Below, one piece after another: positions 1 to 5,831 of a stretch of DNA of 5,831 bases. The translations under genes and the position numbers were made by a program. Numbering within the stretch: position 1 is the stretch's first letter; the number at the start of each line of letters is the position of its first letter. The DNA lies in the NCBI GenBank assembly GCA_964405405.1, contig CAYONT010000092.1:1-5831 (forward strand), given 5' to 3'. This DNA is from CAMCYM01 sp964405405 (GTDB taxonomy: Bacteria > Bacteroidota > Bacteroidia > Flavobacteriales_D > Sanyastnellaceae). The notes beneath the pieces were generated by a model. The model was not told where the DNA came from. It saw only the letters and a program-made list of their open reading frames with translations, and made no database searches.

Positions 1-108
1 TCCGACCCCTCCCACTACTACGACGACCACCACCTCACCGCCGCCGGCGCCGCCGACTACTCCCGCTGGCTCGCCCCGCAAGTCGCGCAATCCCACCTGA
101 ACAATTAA
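1..108 (+). CDS. C-terminal end of a putative SGNH/GDSL-like hydrolase or acyltransferase (partial, 5' end outside window)
   Basis: The frame is open from the first base to a TAA at 106-108, giving 35 sense codons of a gene that starts upstream. The piece contains D-D-H-H-L-T-A-A-G-A followed by an aromatic/hydrophobic helix. A D-x-x-H-L-[ST]-x-x-G pattern about 25-30 residues from the C-terminus is typical of SGNH-fold hydrolases and related acetyltransferases, where the Asp and His (here residues 8 and 11 of the visible piece) belong to the catalytic triad. In glycan clusters such proteins often add or remove acetyl groups, or partner an MBOAT acyltransferase; that role is inferred from the neighbourhood. 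Codon use is extreme: 32 of the 35 sense codons end in G or C by hand count, more than in the next gene. The Ser and Gly/Asn blocks that would settle the family lie outside the window. Confidence 0.6.
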   Translation, partial: SDPSHYYDDHHLTAAGAADYSRWLAPQVAQSHLNN

Positions 109-122
109 CCCAAGAATTGAAT

Positions 123-153
123 GCCCCAAATCACGGGGCTTGTGCTTAATTTT
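123..153 (+). terminator. Weak terminator-like hairpin after the SGNH-like gene
   Basis: GCCCC at 123-127 pairs with GGGGC at 135-139 around a 7-base loop. A T-rich stretch follows (TTGTGCTTAATTTT, 140-153), though it is interrupted and not a clean U-run. The position, 15 bases after the upstream stop codon, fits a Rho-independent terminator. The five-pair stem and broken T-tract make it a poor one, so read-through is likely. Confidence 0.35.
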
Positions 154-168
154 AGGATGATTTGGAAG

Positions 169-193
169 GGGCGTGCCGTTTTGATGCACGCCC
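169..193 (+). repeat. Perfect 8-bp inverted repeat just upstream of the exporter start
   Basis: GGGCGTGC (169-176) and GCACGCCC (186-193) are exact reverse complements separated by 9 bases (CGTTTTGAT). The right arm ends 15 bases before the ATG at 209. No T-tract follows the second arm, so it is not a standard terminator. It could be a protein-binding site, a leader hairpin affecting translation, or the tail end of a promoter region. The match is directly visible; the function is unknown. Confidence 0.5.
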
Positions 194-208
194 GCCGAGA
201 TCTATGGC

Positions 209-2011
209 ATGATGAGCAGTCCTCCCCCTTTTCATGTGGGTCACATTCTCCAGCGGGTTTGGCGGTTGCTGACCCCCCAAGAGCGTCGTCGATCGGGCAT
301 CATGTTCGTGGGCATTGTCGTAAACAGTTTTGTGGACATCCTCGGCTTGGCAGCAGTGGTTCCCGTTATTGGGTTGGTCATCCAGCCTGACCTCATACAG
401 AGCAACCCCTATCTCGCACGCACCTTCGAAGCATCCCATGCGGTGGGCATCGCTTCAGAGCGCGGTTTCTTGATGATGCTGAGTGTGGCCTTGGTGGCTG
501 CCTTTTTGTTCAAAGCCCTCTTCAACCTCGCACTGAATTTTTACCAAACCCGTTTTTCCTTTGCCATCGGGCACCGCATTTCCGGATTGATGTGGCAATA
601 CCACTTCTCGCAAAGTCTGGAGCGAATGCGCTCCACGGAATCTGGTCAGATACTCTCTGAAATCAACGGCTGGCCCATCAACCTCGCTTCCAACTTCATC
701 GTGGGGAACCTTAGGTTCATCAACGAACTGTTTGTCATCTTGGTCATCGCGGTGGGCTTGGTGATGTACCAGCCCATCGTGCTGCTCAGTGTGGGTGCGC
801 TCATCACCCTGGGCGCGCTCATCATCCGAAAAGCCACCAAGCAGCGCCTAGATGCTTACAGCGAAATCCAGCGGTTGGTGGGACCCCAGACCGGGACGCT
901 GATCAACAGTGCAGTCCGGGGCTTCTTGGAAGTTATGAGTTTTCGGGCTTCGGATGCCATCCGCTCGAACTACCTGGCAAAGACCCGGTTGCTCTTTCGC
1001 ATCAGCAGCCATTCCCAGGTCATGAACATGGTGCCAGCGAAGCTGTACGAGGTGTTGGCTGTCTCCGCCGTATCGGCCGCAATTTTCATCAGCTTGTGGT
1101 TGCAAGAGACGAACGAGGCCTTCCTCAACCTGCTTGTCCTCATGGCCTTGAGTGCTTACCGTATCATGCCCTCTATGACCCGACTCAACGGGCACGTGAT
1201 GTCCATGCGTTCAAGCTACTATGTCTTGAACACCATCGAATCCGCCCTACAGAGCTGGCATCAAGTTCAAACCTCCCCACACAAAGAAGAACAGCAATGG
1301 GCTTCTGCCACGGTGTCCCTGCAGAATGTGACTCTGGGATATGATGCTTTGAATGAACCCGTTTTGACCCACTTGAATGCCACCTTCGAACCCGGAAAGA
1401 TACACGCCATCGTAGGGCCCTCCGGGTCTGGGAAGAGCACCTTGGTGAACAGCATCTTGGGATTGCATCCTGCCACGGGGGGAGCTATTTCAGCGGGCCC
1501 TTCCCCTGACGGACTACGCCGCATCGGTGAAGACCTAGGGCTCAACGAGTGGCTGGTCCATGTGGGCTACCTCAGCCAGCAGCCCTTTCTATTCTCGGGC
1601 ACTGTTCGAGAGAACCTCACCATGCGGGTGGAAGGCGCTGAAGTTCATGAAGCCCAGGTGGAACGATTGGTGGATGCCCTAGGGTTGCGGGATTGCTTGG
1701 GAGAGAACCCGCTCGACTTTGTATTGCTGGAAGGCGGCAACAACCTCAGTGGCGGACAACAACAACGCCTTGCAATACTCAGGGCATTGCGCATCGAGCG
1801 GCCGGTCCTCATCCTCGACGAAGCCACCAGTGCTTTGGATGGTGCTAAACGTGACGCAGTCTTTTCGCTGTTGAAGGCCCGTGCGAGGTCGGGCACCAAT
1901 GTTTTGCTCATCACCCACGACATGGACTTGGCGTCCCAATGTGACACCGTGCTGGACCTGGGAGCGGCCGTGGAAACACCGCTCCAACAAACCCTGAACG
2001 CCCATGCCTGA
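209..2011 (+). CDS. ABC exporter, membrane domain fused to ATPase (MsbA/PglK-type, likely glycan or lipid-linked sugar export)
   Basis: The 600-residue half-transporter is the usual length for the exporter (type IV ABC) class and should work as a homodimer in the inner membrane. The N-terminal half holds hydrophobic segments near residues 31-56, 87-110, 171-190, 191-206, 280-298 and 303-320, consistent with six helices. The C-terminal ATPase is complete: Walker A GPSGSGKST at 403-411, Q-loop YLSQQPF near 454-460, signature LSGGQQQR at 513-520, Walker B VLILDEAT at 533-540 with catalytic Glu538, D-loop SALD at 541-544 and switch His570. All key residues are present. Such proteins flip lipid A, lipid-linked oligosaccharides (PglK) or other amphiphiles; the glycan setting favours a lipid-linked sugar or polysaccharide precursor, but the substrate is inferred. 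The ATG at 209 is the first in frame after a TGA at 182-184, and 212 is an equally possible start. No strong Shine-Dalgarno precedes either. The stop overlaps the carbamoyltransferase start by 8 bases, suggesting one operon. Confidence 0.93.
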   Translation: MMSSPPPFHVGHILQRVWRLLTPQERRRSGIMFVGIVVNSFVDILGLAAVVPVIGLVIQPDLIQSNPYLARTFEASHAVGIASERGFLMMLSVALVAAFLFKALFNLALNFYQTRFSFAIGHRISGLMWQYHFSQSLERMRSTESGQILSEINGWPINLASNFIVGNLRFINELFVILVIAVGLVMYQPIVLLSVGALITLGALIIRKATKQRLDAYSEIQRLVGPQTGTLINSAVRGFLEVMSFRASDAIRSNYLAKTRLLFRISSHSQVMNMVPAKLYEVLAVSAVSAAIFISLWLQETNEAFLNLLVLMALSAYRIMPSMTRLNGHVMSMRSSYYVLNTIESALQSWHQVQTSPHKEEQQWASATVSLQNVTLGYDALNEPVLTHLNATFEPGKIHAIVGPSGSGKSTLVNSILGLHPATGGAISAGPSPDGLRRIGEDLGLNEWLVHVGYLSQQPFLFSGTVRENLTMRVEGAEVHEAQVERLVDALGLRDCLGENPLDFVLLEGGNNLSGGQQQRLAILRALRIERPVLILDEATSALDGAKRDAVFSLLKARARSGTNVLLITHDMDLASQCDTVLDLGAAVETPLQQTLNAHA

Positions 2012-3740
2012 AATCATCCTCGGCCTCAACGCCTACCACGCTGACTCCTCTGCCGCCATCTTCGTGGACGGCGTGCTGATTGCTGCCACCGAGGAAGAAC
2101 GCTTCCGGCGCATCAAGCACTGGGCGGGGTTTCCCAGCGAAGCCATCAAATTCTGTCTTCAGGAAGCCAGTTGTTCGCTGGCAGACCTCACCGCCATCAC
2201 CATCGGCCGAGATCCGGGGGCAAAAAGGCTCAACAAAGCAGCCTTTGTGCTCAAGCATCCGCGTGTGGCCCGGGCTCTTTGGAACCAGCGCACTGCGAAC
2301 CAGGACGACATCCAACTGCTCCACGAGCGCTTCCGGGAAGTGGAACCCGATGTGGACACTGCCATGGTCCGATCCAAGCTTCAGTTCATCGAACACCACC
2401 GGAGCCACCTCGCCAGCGCCTTCTATCCCTCGCCGTATGAGGAAGCTGCCATCTTGAGCATCGATGGCTCAGGGGATTTTACAACAACGATGCTGGGCTG
2501 TGGCAAAGGAACCGACATCCAGGTGCTGGAGTCCGTGGACTTCCCTGCCTCCGTGGGGCTTTTCTACACGGCCTTCACCCAATTCCTGGGATTTCCCCAT
2601 TACGGAGACGAGTACAAGGTGATGGGGCTTGCGCCCTACGGAGAACCGCGCTACGTAGAGCAGGTGGCCCAAGTCCTTCCGCTGAAGCCCGGCGGCTTGT
2701 ACCAATGGCGAGCCGAGTGCTTTGACTTCAGCCAAGGCGTGGTCACTTACCCGGACCACTTGCCCACCGTGGCACCGCTGTATGGCCCGGCCTTTGCGGA
2801 GCGCTTCGGTCCCGCCCGTCAACCGCATGAGCCCTTGACCCAGTACCACAAGGACTTGGCCGCTTCGGTGCAGCGCCACACGGAGGAAGTCATCTTCCAC
2901 GTCCTGCGCCGCTTGCATGCGCTCACTGGCCTGTCCCGGGTGTGCATTGCGGGAGGTGTAGCCCAAAACAGCGTCGCCAACGGAAAGATCACCCGCAACA
3001 CGCCTTTTCGGGAAGTGTACATCCCCTCGGCCGGCCACGACGCCGGCATTTCCATGGGCTCCGCCCAATACCACATCCACCAGAACCTCCACCGTCCCCG
3101 CACGGCACCGATCTACAGTGCCTACACGGGCAGCCGATTCTCTGACGACGCCATCGCCGACTACCTCCAATCGCAGGGCATAGCCTTCGAACGCATCGCA
3201 ACGGATGCAGACCTTTACGACCGGGTTTCCGATGCCCTCATCGGCGGAGCCGTGGTCGGCTGGTTCAGCGGGCGGGCGGAGTTCGGTCCGCGTGCCCTGG
3301 GCGCCCGCAGCATCTTGGTGGACCCCCGCCGCAGCGACGCCAAGGACCTGCTCAATGCGAAGATCAAGCGCCGCGAGAGCTTCCGCCCTTTCGCTCCGTC
3401 CATCCTAGCCGAACACGTAGGCGACTGGTTCGAAGTCAACGAGCCCGTTCCTTTCATGGAGAAGGTGTTCCCCATCAAAAAGGAACGCCATGCGGAAATC
3501 CCTGCGGTCACCCACGTGGACGGCAGCGGCCGGCTCCAATCGGTGATGCAGGAAGTAGCCCCCCGCTACCATGGCCTGATCAGCTGCTTTTACGAAAAGA
3601 CCCAGGTCCCCATCTTGCTCAACACGAGTTTCAACGAAAACGAACCCATCGTCAACGCCCCCTCCCACGCCCTCGATTGCTACCTACGAACGAGCATGGA
3701 CATGTTGGTGCTTGGGAATTGTGTGGTGAAACGCGTTTAA
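2004..3740 (+). CDS. NodU/CmcH/TobZ-family carbamoyltransferase
   Basis: This 578-residue protein has the full two-domain layout of O-carbamoyltransferases, which use carbamoyl phosphate and ATP to form carbamoyl-adenylate and then carbamoylate a hydroxyl, usually on a sugar. The N-terminal Kae1-like domain opens with GLNAYHADSSAA (7-18) and EEERF (30-34). It carries the metal-binding H-x-x-x-H motif in HHRSH (His131, His135), a DGSGD nucleotide loop (154-158) and GHDAGISMG (344-352), where Asp346 matches the third metal ligand known from TobZ. The C-terminal YrdC-like domain has GRAEFGPRALGARSILVDPR (423-441) and KRRESFRPFAPS (455-466), the family's most conserved blocks. The protein is expected in the cytoplasm. 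Family members modify Nod factors, cephamycin, tobramycin and surface sugars; here a glycan or its sugar precursor is the likely acceptor. The start overlaps the exporter's last codons (ATG at 2004, exporter stop at 2009-2011), which suggests translational coupling. GC content is high, up to 77% in 3241-3300 by hand count. Confidence 0.94.
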   Translation: MPEIILGLNAYHADSSAAIFVDGVLIAATEEERFRRIKHWAGFPSEAIKFCLQEASCSLADLTAITIGRDPGAKRLNKAAFVLKHPRVARALWNQRTANQDDIQLLHERFREVEPDVDTAMVRSKLQFIEHHRSHLASAFYPSPYEEAAILSIDGSGDFTTTMLGCGKGTDIQVLESVDFPASVGLFYTAFTQFLGFPHYGDEYKVMGLAPYGEPRYVEQVAQVLPLKPGGLYQWRAECFDFSQGVVTYPDHLPTVAPLYGPAFAERFGPARQPHEPLTQYHKDLAASVQRHTEEVIFHVLRRLHALTGLSRVCIAGGVAQNSVANGKITRNTPFREVYIPSAGHDAGISMGSAQYHIHQNLHRPRTAPIYSAYTGSRFSDDAIADYLQSQGIAFERIATDADLYDRVSDALIGGAVVGWFSGRAEFGPRALGARSILVDPRRSDAKDLLNAKIKRRESFRPFAPSILAEHVGDWFEVNEPVPFMEKVFPIKKERHAEIPAVTHVDGSGRLQSVMQEVAPRYHGLISCFYEKTQVPILLNTSFNENEPIVNAPSHALDCYLRTSMDMLVLGNCVVKRV

Positions 3741-3754
3741 CTGTCCTTGCAAAC

Positions 3755-4831
3755 ATGATTCCAGTCACCAAACCTTTCCTCCCTCCAGAAGAGGAGTACT
3801 ATGACCTCGTACGATCAGCGTTTCGACGAAATTGGCTCACAAACAATGGCCCACTTCTCAACGAGTTGGAATTGAAGTTGAAAGAGTTCCTTGGTGTAAA
3901 TCACGGAATTGTGGTAAGCAACGGAACCATTGCTCTGCAAATCGCCATCAAGGCACTCGGAATGACTGGCAAGGTTCTAACCACGCCATTCTCATACATC
4001 GCAACTGCGAGCAGTTTGGCTTGGGAAGGTTGTACTCCAATCTTCGTTGACATTGAACCGGATTCATTTAATGTTTCTGTAGAAGGACTCGCTAGGCACA
4101 TAGACGATGATATAAATGGCATCGTTTTGACGCATTGCTTCGGAATGCCGTTGGACGTCAAGGCAATTGATGCATTTGCAGAAAAAGCGGGCATTCCTGT
4201 CATCTACGATGCAGCACATGCGTTTGGGACAACTGTTGATGGTAAGTCAATTTTCGAGTACGGCGATATCAGTACTTGTAGTTTCCATGCCACCAAGTTG
4301 TACCACATGATTGAAGGCGGAGGAATTTATACCAACAACCCAGAGCTTCTCAAAAAATGCGCTTGGATGCGGAACTTTGGTCATGACGGTCCGGAGTCAT
4401 TTCACGGAGTGGGAATCAATGGGAAGAATTCTGAGGTACATGCTGCGATGGGTCTGGCGAACCTCAACCATGCCCAAAAAATCCTTGAACGCAGAAGGAC
4501 ACAATGTGAACTCTACAATGAACTCATGATGCACGAGTCCAGGGTTAAGTTACCCAATCTTGATATACCAGGCTGGAACTATGCATATTATCCAATAGTC
4601 CTCAGAGACGAAGCCCAAACATCAAACATACTCTCATATCTCAATAAACATGAAATTTTTCCAAGACGGTATTTTCACCCAAGCCTTAATCTCGTCAACA
4701 ATTGGTCGAAACCTTGCCCCACAAGCGAAATTGTTTCCAAAACAGTTCTTTGCTTACCTCTTTACCACGAACTTTCCAAAACAGAGCAAGAATTGATATC
4801 AAGATATATTCTTCGATGTGTCAGGAATTAA
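3755..4831 (+). CDS. DegT/DnrJ/EryC1/StrS-family PLP-dependent sugar aminotransferase (VioA-like guess)
   Basis: From the ATG at 3755 the protein is 358 residues, near the usual family length of 360-400. The frame stays open upstream to 3677 inside the previous gene, but MIPVTKPFLPP is the typical family N-terminus, so 3755 is preferred. Features seen: GPLLNELE (32-39), VSNGTIALQIAIKAL (54-68, cofactor phosphate binding), TTPFSYIAT (76-84), YDAAHAFG (151-158, with Asp152 expected to contact the PLP ring nitrogen), and SFHATKLYHMIEGGG (176-190), where Lys181 is the expected PLP-linked lysine. The enzyme should transfer an amino group, usually from glutamate, to a nucleotide-linked keto sugar in the cytoplasm. 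The HATK-x-x-H-x-x-EGG form recalls enzymes that make dTDP-4-amino-4,6-dideoxyglucose (VioA), but that assignment is from memory. The next gene, an acyltransferase, fits N-acylation of the product. It lies 14 bases after the carbamoyltransferase, without a visible Shine-Dalgarno. Base composition drops sharply here relative to the upstream genes. Confidence 0.92.
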   Translation: MIPVTKPFLPPEEEYYDLVRSAFRRNWLTNNGPLLNELELKLKEFLGVNHGIVVSNGTIALQIAIKALGMTGKVLTTPFSYIATASSLAWEGCTPIFVDIEPDSFNVSVEGLARHIDDDINGIVLTHCFGMPLDVKAIDAFAEKAGIPVIYDAAHAFGTTVDGKSIFEYGDISTCSFHATKLYHMIEGGGIYTNNPELLKKCAWMRNFGHDGPESFHGVGINGKNSEVHAAMGLANLNHAQKILERRRTQCELYNELMMHESRVKLPNLDIPGWNYAYYPIVLRDEAQTSNILSYLNKHEIFPRRYFHPSLNLVNNWSKPCPTSEIVSKTVLCLPLYHELSKTEQELISRYILRCVRN

Positions 4832-5454
4832 AGTCATTGAAAGTTGGAATCTTCGGCTTTGGAGGCCACGCAAAAGAAGTCAGTCACTACCTAATACAAA
4901 ATGCCAAGAGGGACATGCGCTTCTTTGTGGACGCGCAGTTCTTGCAAAATGATCACAGATTGAAGCCCATTACTGAATTTGACCCCGCCGAATATTCTAT
5001 TACCATAGCCCTTGGTGACTCCAAAAAAAGAGAATTCGTGGCTAATCGTATGCCCAACAACACGGTCTTTAGAACTATCATATCAGTGCAATCGCATTGT
5101 CCTCCAGATTTTGAGCAAGCCAGACTAGTTTTGGGCGTTGGAACTATGGTTGCAGCAGGAGCAACATTAACATGTCAACTCACAATTGGAAAACACGCAC
5201 TACTCAATACCGGATGTTCCATCCATCATGATGTCATGATAGGCGACTTCTTCACGGCATCTCCAGGGTCTCGTGTTCTTGGGAACTGCCGTATGGGGCA
5301 TCATGTTCACATTGGGACTAATGCGGTTTGCCTAGAGGGAATATCTGTTTGTGATCATGTGATTATTGGTGCAGGGGCCGTAGTTACAGAAGACATCCAT
5401 GAACCTGGCATCTTCGTCGGTATTCCTGCACGAAAAATTAAAGAAATCGATTGA
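4816..5454 (+). CDS. NeuD/PglD-type sugar N-acyltransferase (left-handed beta-helix, VioB-like guess)
   Basis: The 212-residue protein has the standard NeuD/PglD size and order. Residues 9-21 (KVGIFGFGGHAKE) form a Rossmann-like start with the G-x-G-G-H loop that binds the nucleotide sugar. From about residue 95 to the end come hexapeptide repeats of a left-handed beta-helix (for example LTIGKHALL, VMIGDF, HVHIGTNA, HVIIGAGAVV), finishing with the common VGIPARKIK tail. SIHHDVMIGD at 135-144 aligns with the E-H-D region of PglD, so His138 is the likely catalytic base. The enzyme should transfer an acetyl (or other acyl) group from acyl-CoA to the amino group of a nucleotide sugar, most simply the product of the preceding aminotransferase. 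The frame is open back to 4702, but those residues do not look like the family; ATG 4816 gives a correct N-terminus and overlaps the aminotransferase by 16 bases. A TTG at 4837 is an alternative. GC is low (42% in 5041-5100 by hand count). Confidence 0.9.
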   Translation: MCQELKSLKVGIFGFGGHAKEVSHYLIQNAKRDMRFFVDAQFLQNDHRLKPITEFDPAEYSITIALGDSKKREFVANRMPNNTVFRTIISVQSHCPPDFEQARLVLGVGTMVAAGATLTCQLTIGKHALLNTGCSIHHDVMIGDFFTASPGSRVLGNCRMGHHVHIGTNAVCLEGISVCDHVIIGAGAVVTEDIHEPGIFVGIPARKIKEID

Positions 5455-5683
5455 TTCAAAACCGGACTACCTGAATCTCCATTTACATGTGATCTCCACA
5501 GAAGAATATCTCAATATTTTCAGCCATTTGTAGATTTCAAGAGTGTCCCTTAGATTCCAGTAGAGTGAAGCTGGCATTTACTTTAATAGCCTCAGCACAA
5601 CATTCCTACAGTTAACAAATGAGTATTAGTTCGATGTCAGAACTACCCCACACTGCTAGGGCGTTTCTTACGGGGGAAATGCA

Positions 5684-5702
5684 GTTTGAGGAGGTCTCAA
5701 AC
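5684..5702 (+). repeat. Perfect 7-bp hairpin enclosing a Shine-Dalgarno-like sequence
   Basis: GTTTGAG (5684-5690) and CTCAAAC (5696-5702) are exact reverse complements around a 5-base loop, GAGGT. A further G-T pair could close the loop. The stem ends three bases before ATG 5706, and the AGGAGGT described separately is split between the left arm and the loop. In RNA the structure could limit ribosome access, or it could be chance. Confidence 0.5.
5689..5695 (+). promoter_or_regulatory. Shine-Dalgarno-like AGGAGGT before the glycosyltransferase ATG
   Basis: AGGAGGT is a full match to the 16S rRNA anti-Shine-Dalgarno core and lies 10 bases before ATG 5706, an acceptable if slightly long spacing. 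It is the only strong site of its kind before any start in the window and favours 5706 over the in-frame ATGs at 5619, 5634 and 5679. If translation begins at 5619, these bases are only coding sequence (Glu-Glu-Val region). Confidence 0.45.
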
Positions 5703-5705
5703 ACG

Positions 5706-5831
5706 ATGGCTTTTGACAGTTCCCCTGTTTGTTCAGTTTGCGTCATAACTTACAATCAGTCAGGTTTTATAAATAGAACGGTTTAACGGGTTATAGCGCA
5801 ACAAGCTGTGAATACGGGCATTTCGGCAAGA
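5706..5831 (+). pseudogene. Family 2 glycosyltransferase N-terminus interrupted by an in-frame TAA (partial, runs off window)
   Basis: From ATG 5706 the frame reads SPVCSVCVITYNQSGFINRT, the classic GT-A opening strand and loop (V-S-V-x-[IM]-x-T-Y-N-x-x-x-[FY]-I) where family 2 glycosyltransferases begin binding the nucleotide sugar. After 26 codons it meets TAA at 5784-5786. Past the stop, the same frame continues with RVIAQQAVNTGISAR, which fits the usual following helix (…ES-[VI]-L-A-Q-Q…), the stop falling where a Glu, Gln or similar residue is normally found. That alignment argues for a single-base nonsense change, or a sequencing error, and not a frameshift; the other two frames do not continue the motif. 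In-frame ATGs at 5619, 5634 and 5679 would add up to 29 residues; the first is preceded by a stop at 5613-5615. An intact copy would be expected to add a sugar to the cluster's glycan in the cytoplasm. Only the first 40 or so codons are visible, so the family call rests on a short motif. Confidence 0.55.

Larger units (their letters stand above)
109..208 (+). other. Intergenic gap before the ABC exporter gene
   Basis: This 100-base gap separates the SGNH-like gene from the exporter and is the only sizeable non-coding stretch before 5455, so a promoter for the downstream genes is most likely here. It is AT-rich around 140-165, between two GC-rich hairpins listed separately. The bases at 147-154 match the Bacteroidota -7 element (TAnnTTTG) at all specified positions but the last. 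No -33 element (TTG) sits at the expected distance, so I do not call a promoter. A two-codon ATG-GCA-TGA lies at 204-212, overlapping the exporter start, and is probably chance. Confidence 0.5.
5455..5705 (+). other. AT-rich intergenic stretch with no supported gene
   Basis: I find no convincing gene in these 251 bases. Short open stretches exist on both strands but none resembles a known protein. No clean terminator (GC stem followed by a T-run) follows the acyltransferase stop. No promoter matching either the sigma-70 or the Bacteroidota consensus at correct spacing could be assigned; TAGATTTC at 5531-5538 resembles a Bacteroidota -7 element with one mismatch but has no clear partner upstream. 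The last 87 bases (from ATG 5619) are in frame with the glycosyltransferase start and could be its N-terminal extension instead of non-coding DNA. The stretch may be a scar from decay or insertion of cluster genes. Confidence 0.5.

Noticed and set aside
140..168. A possible Bacteroidota or sigma-70 promoter in the AT-rich part of the first gap.
   Set aside because: A near -7 element exists at 147-154 and a TAGGAT at 153-158, but neither has an upstream element at acceptable spacing.
2469..3170. A 233-codon open frame on the - strand.
   Set aside because: It lies wholly antisense to the well-supported carbamoyltransferase, resembles no family I know, and long antisense frames are expected opposite GC-rich genes.
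3677..3754. A longer aminotransferase start at 3677, adding 26 residues.
   Set aside because: The extra residues are translated out of frame from the conserved carbamoyltransferase C-terminus and do not resemble the family; MIPVTKPFLPP at 3755 does.
4702..4815. A longer acyltransferase start at 4702.
   Set aside because: The added 38 residues overlap the aminotransferase in another frame and precede the normal family N-terminus, which begins a few residues before KVGIFGFGGHAKE.
5399..5533. A 44-codon + strand frame starting inside the end of the acyltransferase gene and reading SKPDYLNLHLHVISTEEYL.
   Set aside because: It looks somewhat protein-like after 5455, but it is short, has no ribosome site, overlaps a real gene by 56 bases and matches nothing I recognise. 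It could be a remnant of a decayed gene, but I cannot support that.
5467..5577. A 36-codon - strand frame in the intergenic stretch.
   Set aside because: It has no recognisable motif or start signal, and its length is within chance expectation.
1..5831. CRISPR arrays, tRNA or rRNA genes, insertion sequences, integrase sites or long direct repeats.
   Set aside because: I saw no regularly spaced repeats, no cloverleaf or rRNA-like sequence, no transposase or integrase motif, and no terminal repeats.

Overview
This window is part of a surface-glycan (O-antigen, capsule or exopolysaccharide) or glycoconjugate gene cluster. All supported genes are on the + strand. The host is probably a bacterium of the Bacteroidota, perhaps a GC-rich Flavobacteriales relative. 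This is a tentative inference from two things: none of the four intact gene starts has a convincing Shine-Dalgarno sequence, and the ABC exporter and aminotransferase resemble my recollection of Bacteroidota homologues. Another phylum cannot be excluded.

Layout: (1) 1-108, the last 35 codons of a very GC-rich gene with an SGNH-hydrolase-like C-terminus. (2) 109-208, an intergenic gap with a weak terminator-like hairpin and a perfect 8-bp inverted repeat just before the next gene. (3) 209-2011, a complete fused ABC exporter (membrane domain plus ATPase) of the MsbA/PglK type. (4) 2004-3740, a complete NodU/CmcH/TobZ-type carbamoyltransferase overlapping the exporter by 8 bases. (5) 3755-4831, a DegT/DnrJ/EryC1/StrS-family sugar aminotransferase. 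(6) 4816-5454, a NeuD/PglD-type sugar N-acyltransferase overlapping the aminotransferase by 16 bases. (7) 5455-5705, mostly non-coding, AT-richer DNA ending in a hairpin that carries a strong Shine-Dalgarno-like sequence. (8) 5706-5831, the start of a family 2 glycosyltransferase with an in-frame stop after 26 codons, running off the window edge.

A working model is as follows. The aminotransferase and acyltransferase convert a nucleotide-linked keto sugar to an N-acylated amino sugar, with 4-acylamino-4,6-dideoxyhexose the favoured guess. A glycosyltransferase would assemble the glycan, the carbamoyltransferase would decorate it, and the ABC protein would move a lipid-linked glycan or other product across the inner membrane. 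The substrates are inferred, not shown.

The genes up to 3740 are GC-rich, and the DNA after about 3741 is clearly AT-richer with different codon choice. The switch falls at a gene junction, as expected where a variable, laterally exchanged sugar cassette adjoins older DNA. I see no unmistakably new system. The points most worth a second look are the composition break, the interrupted glycosyltransferase and the two hairpins placed immediately before gene starts.
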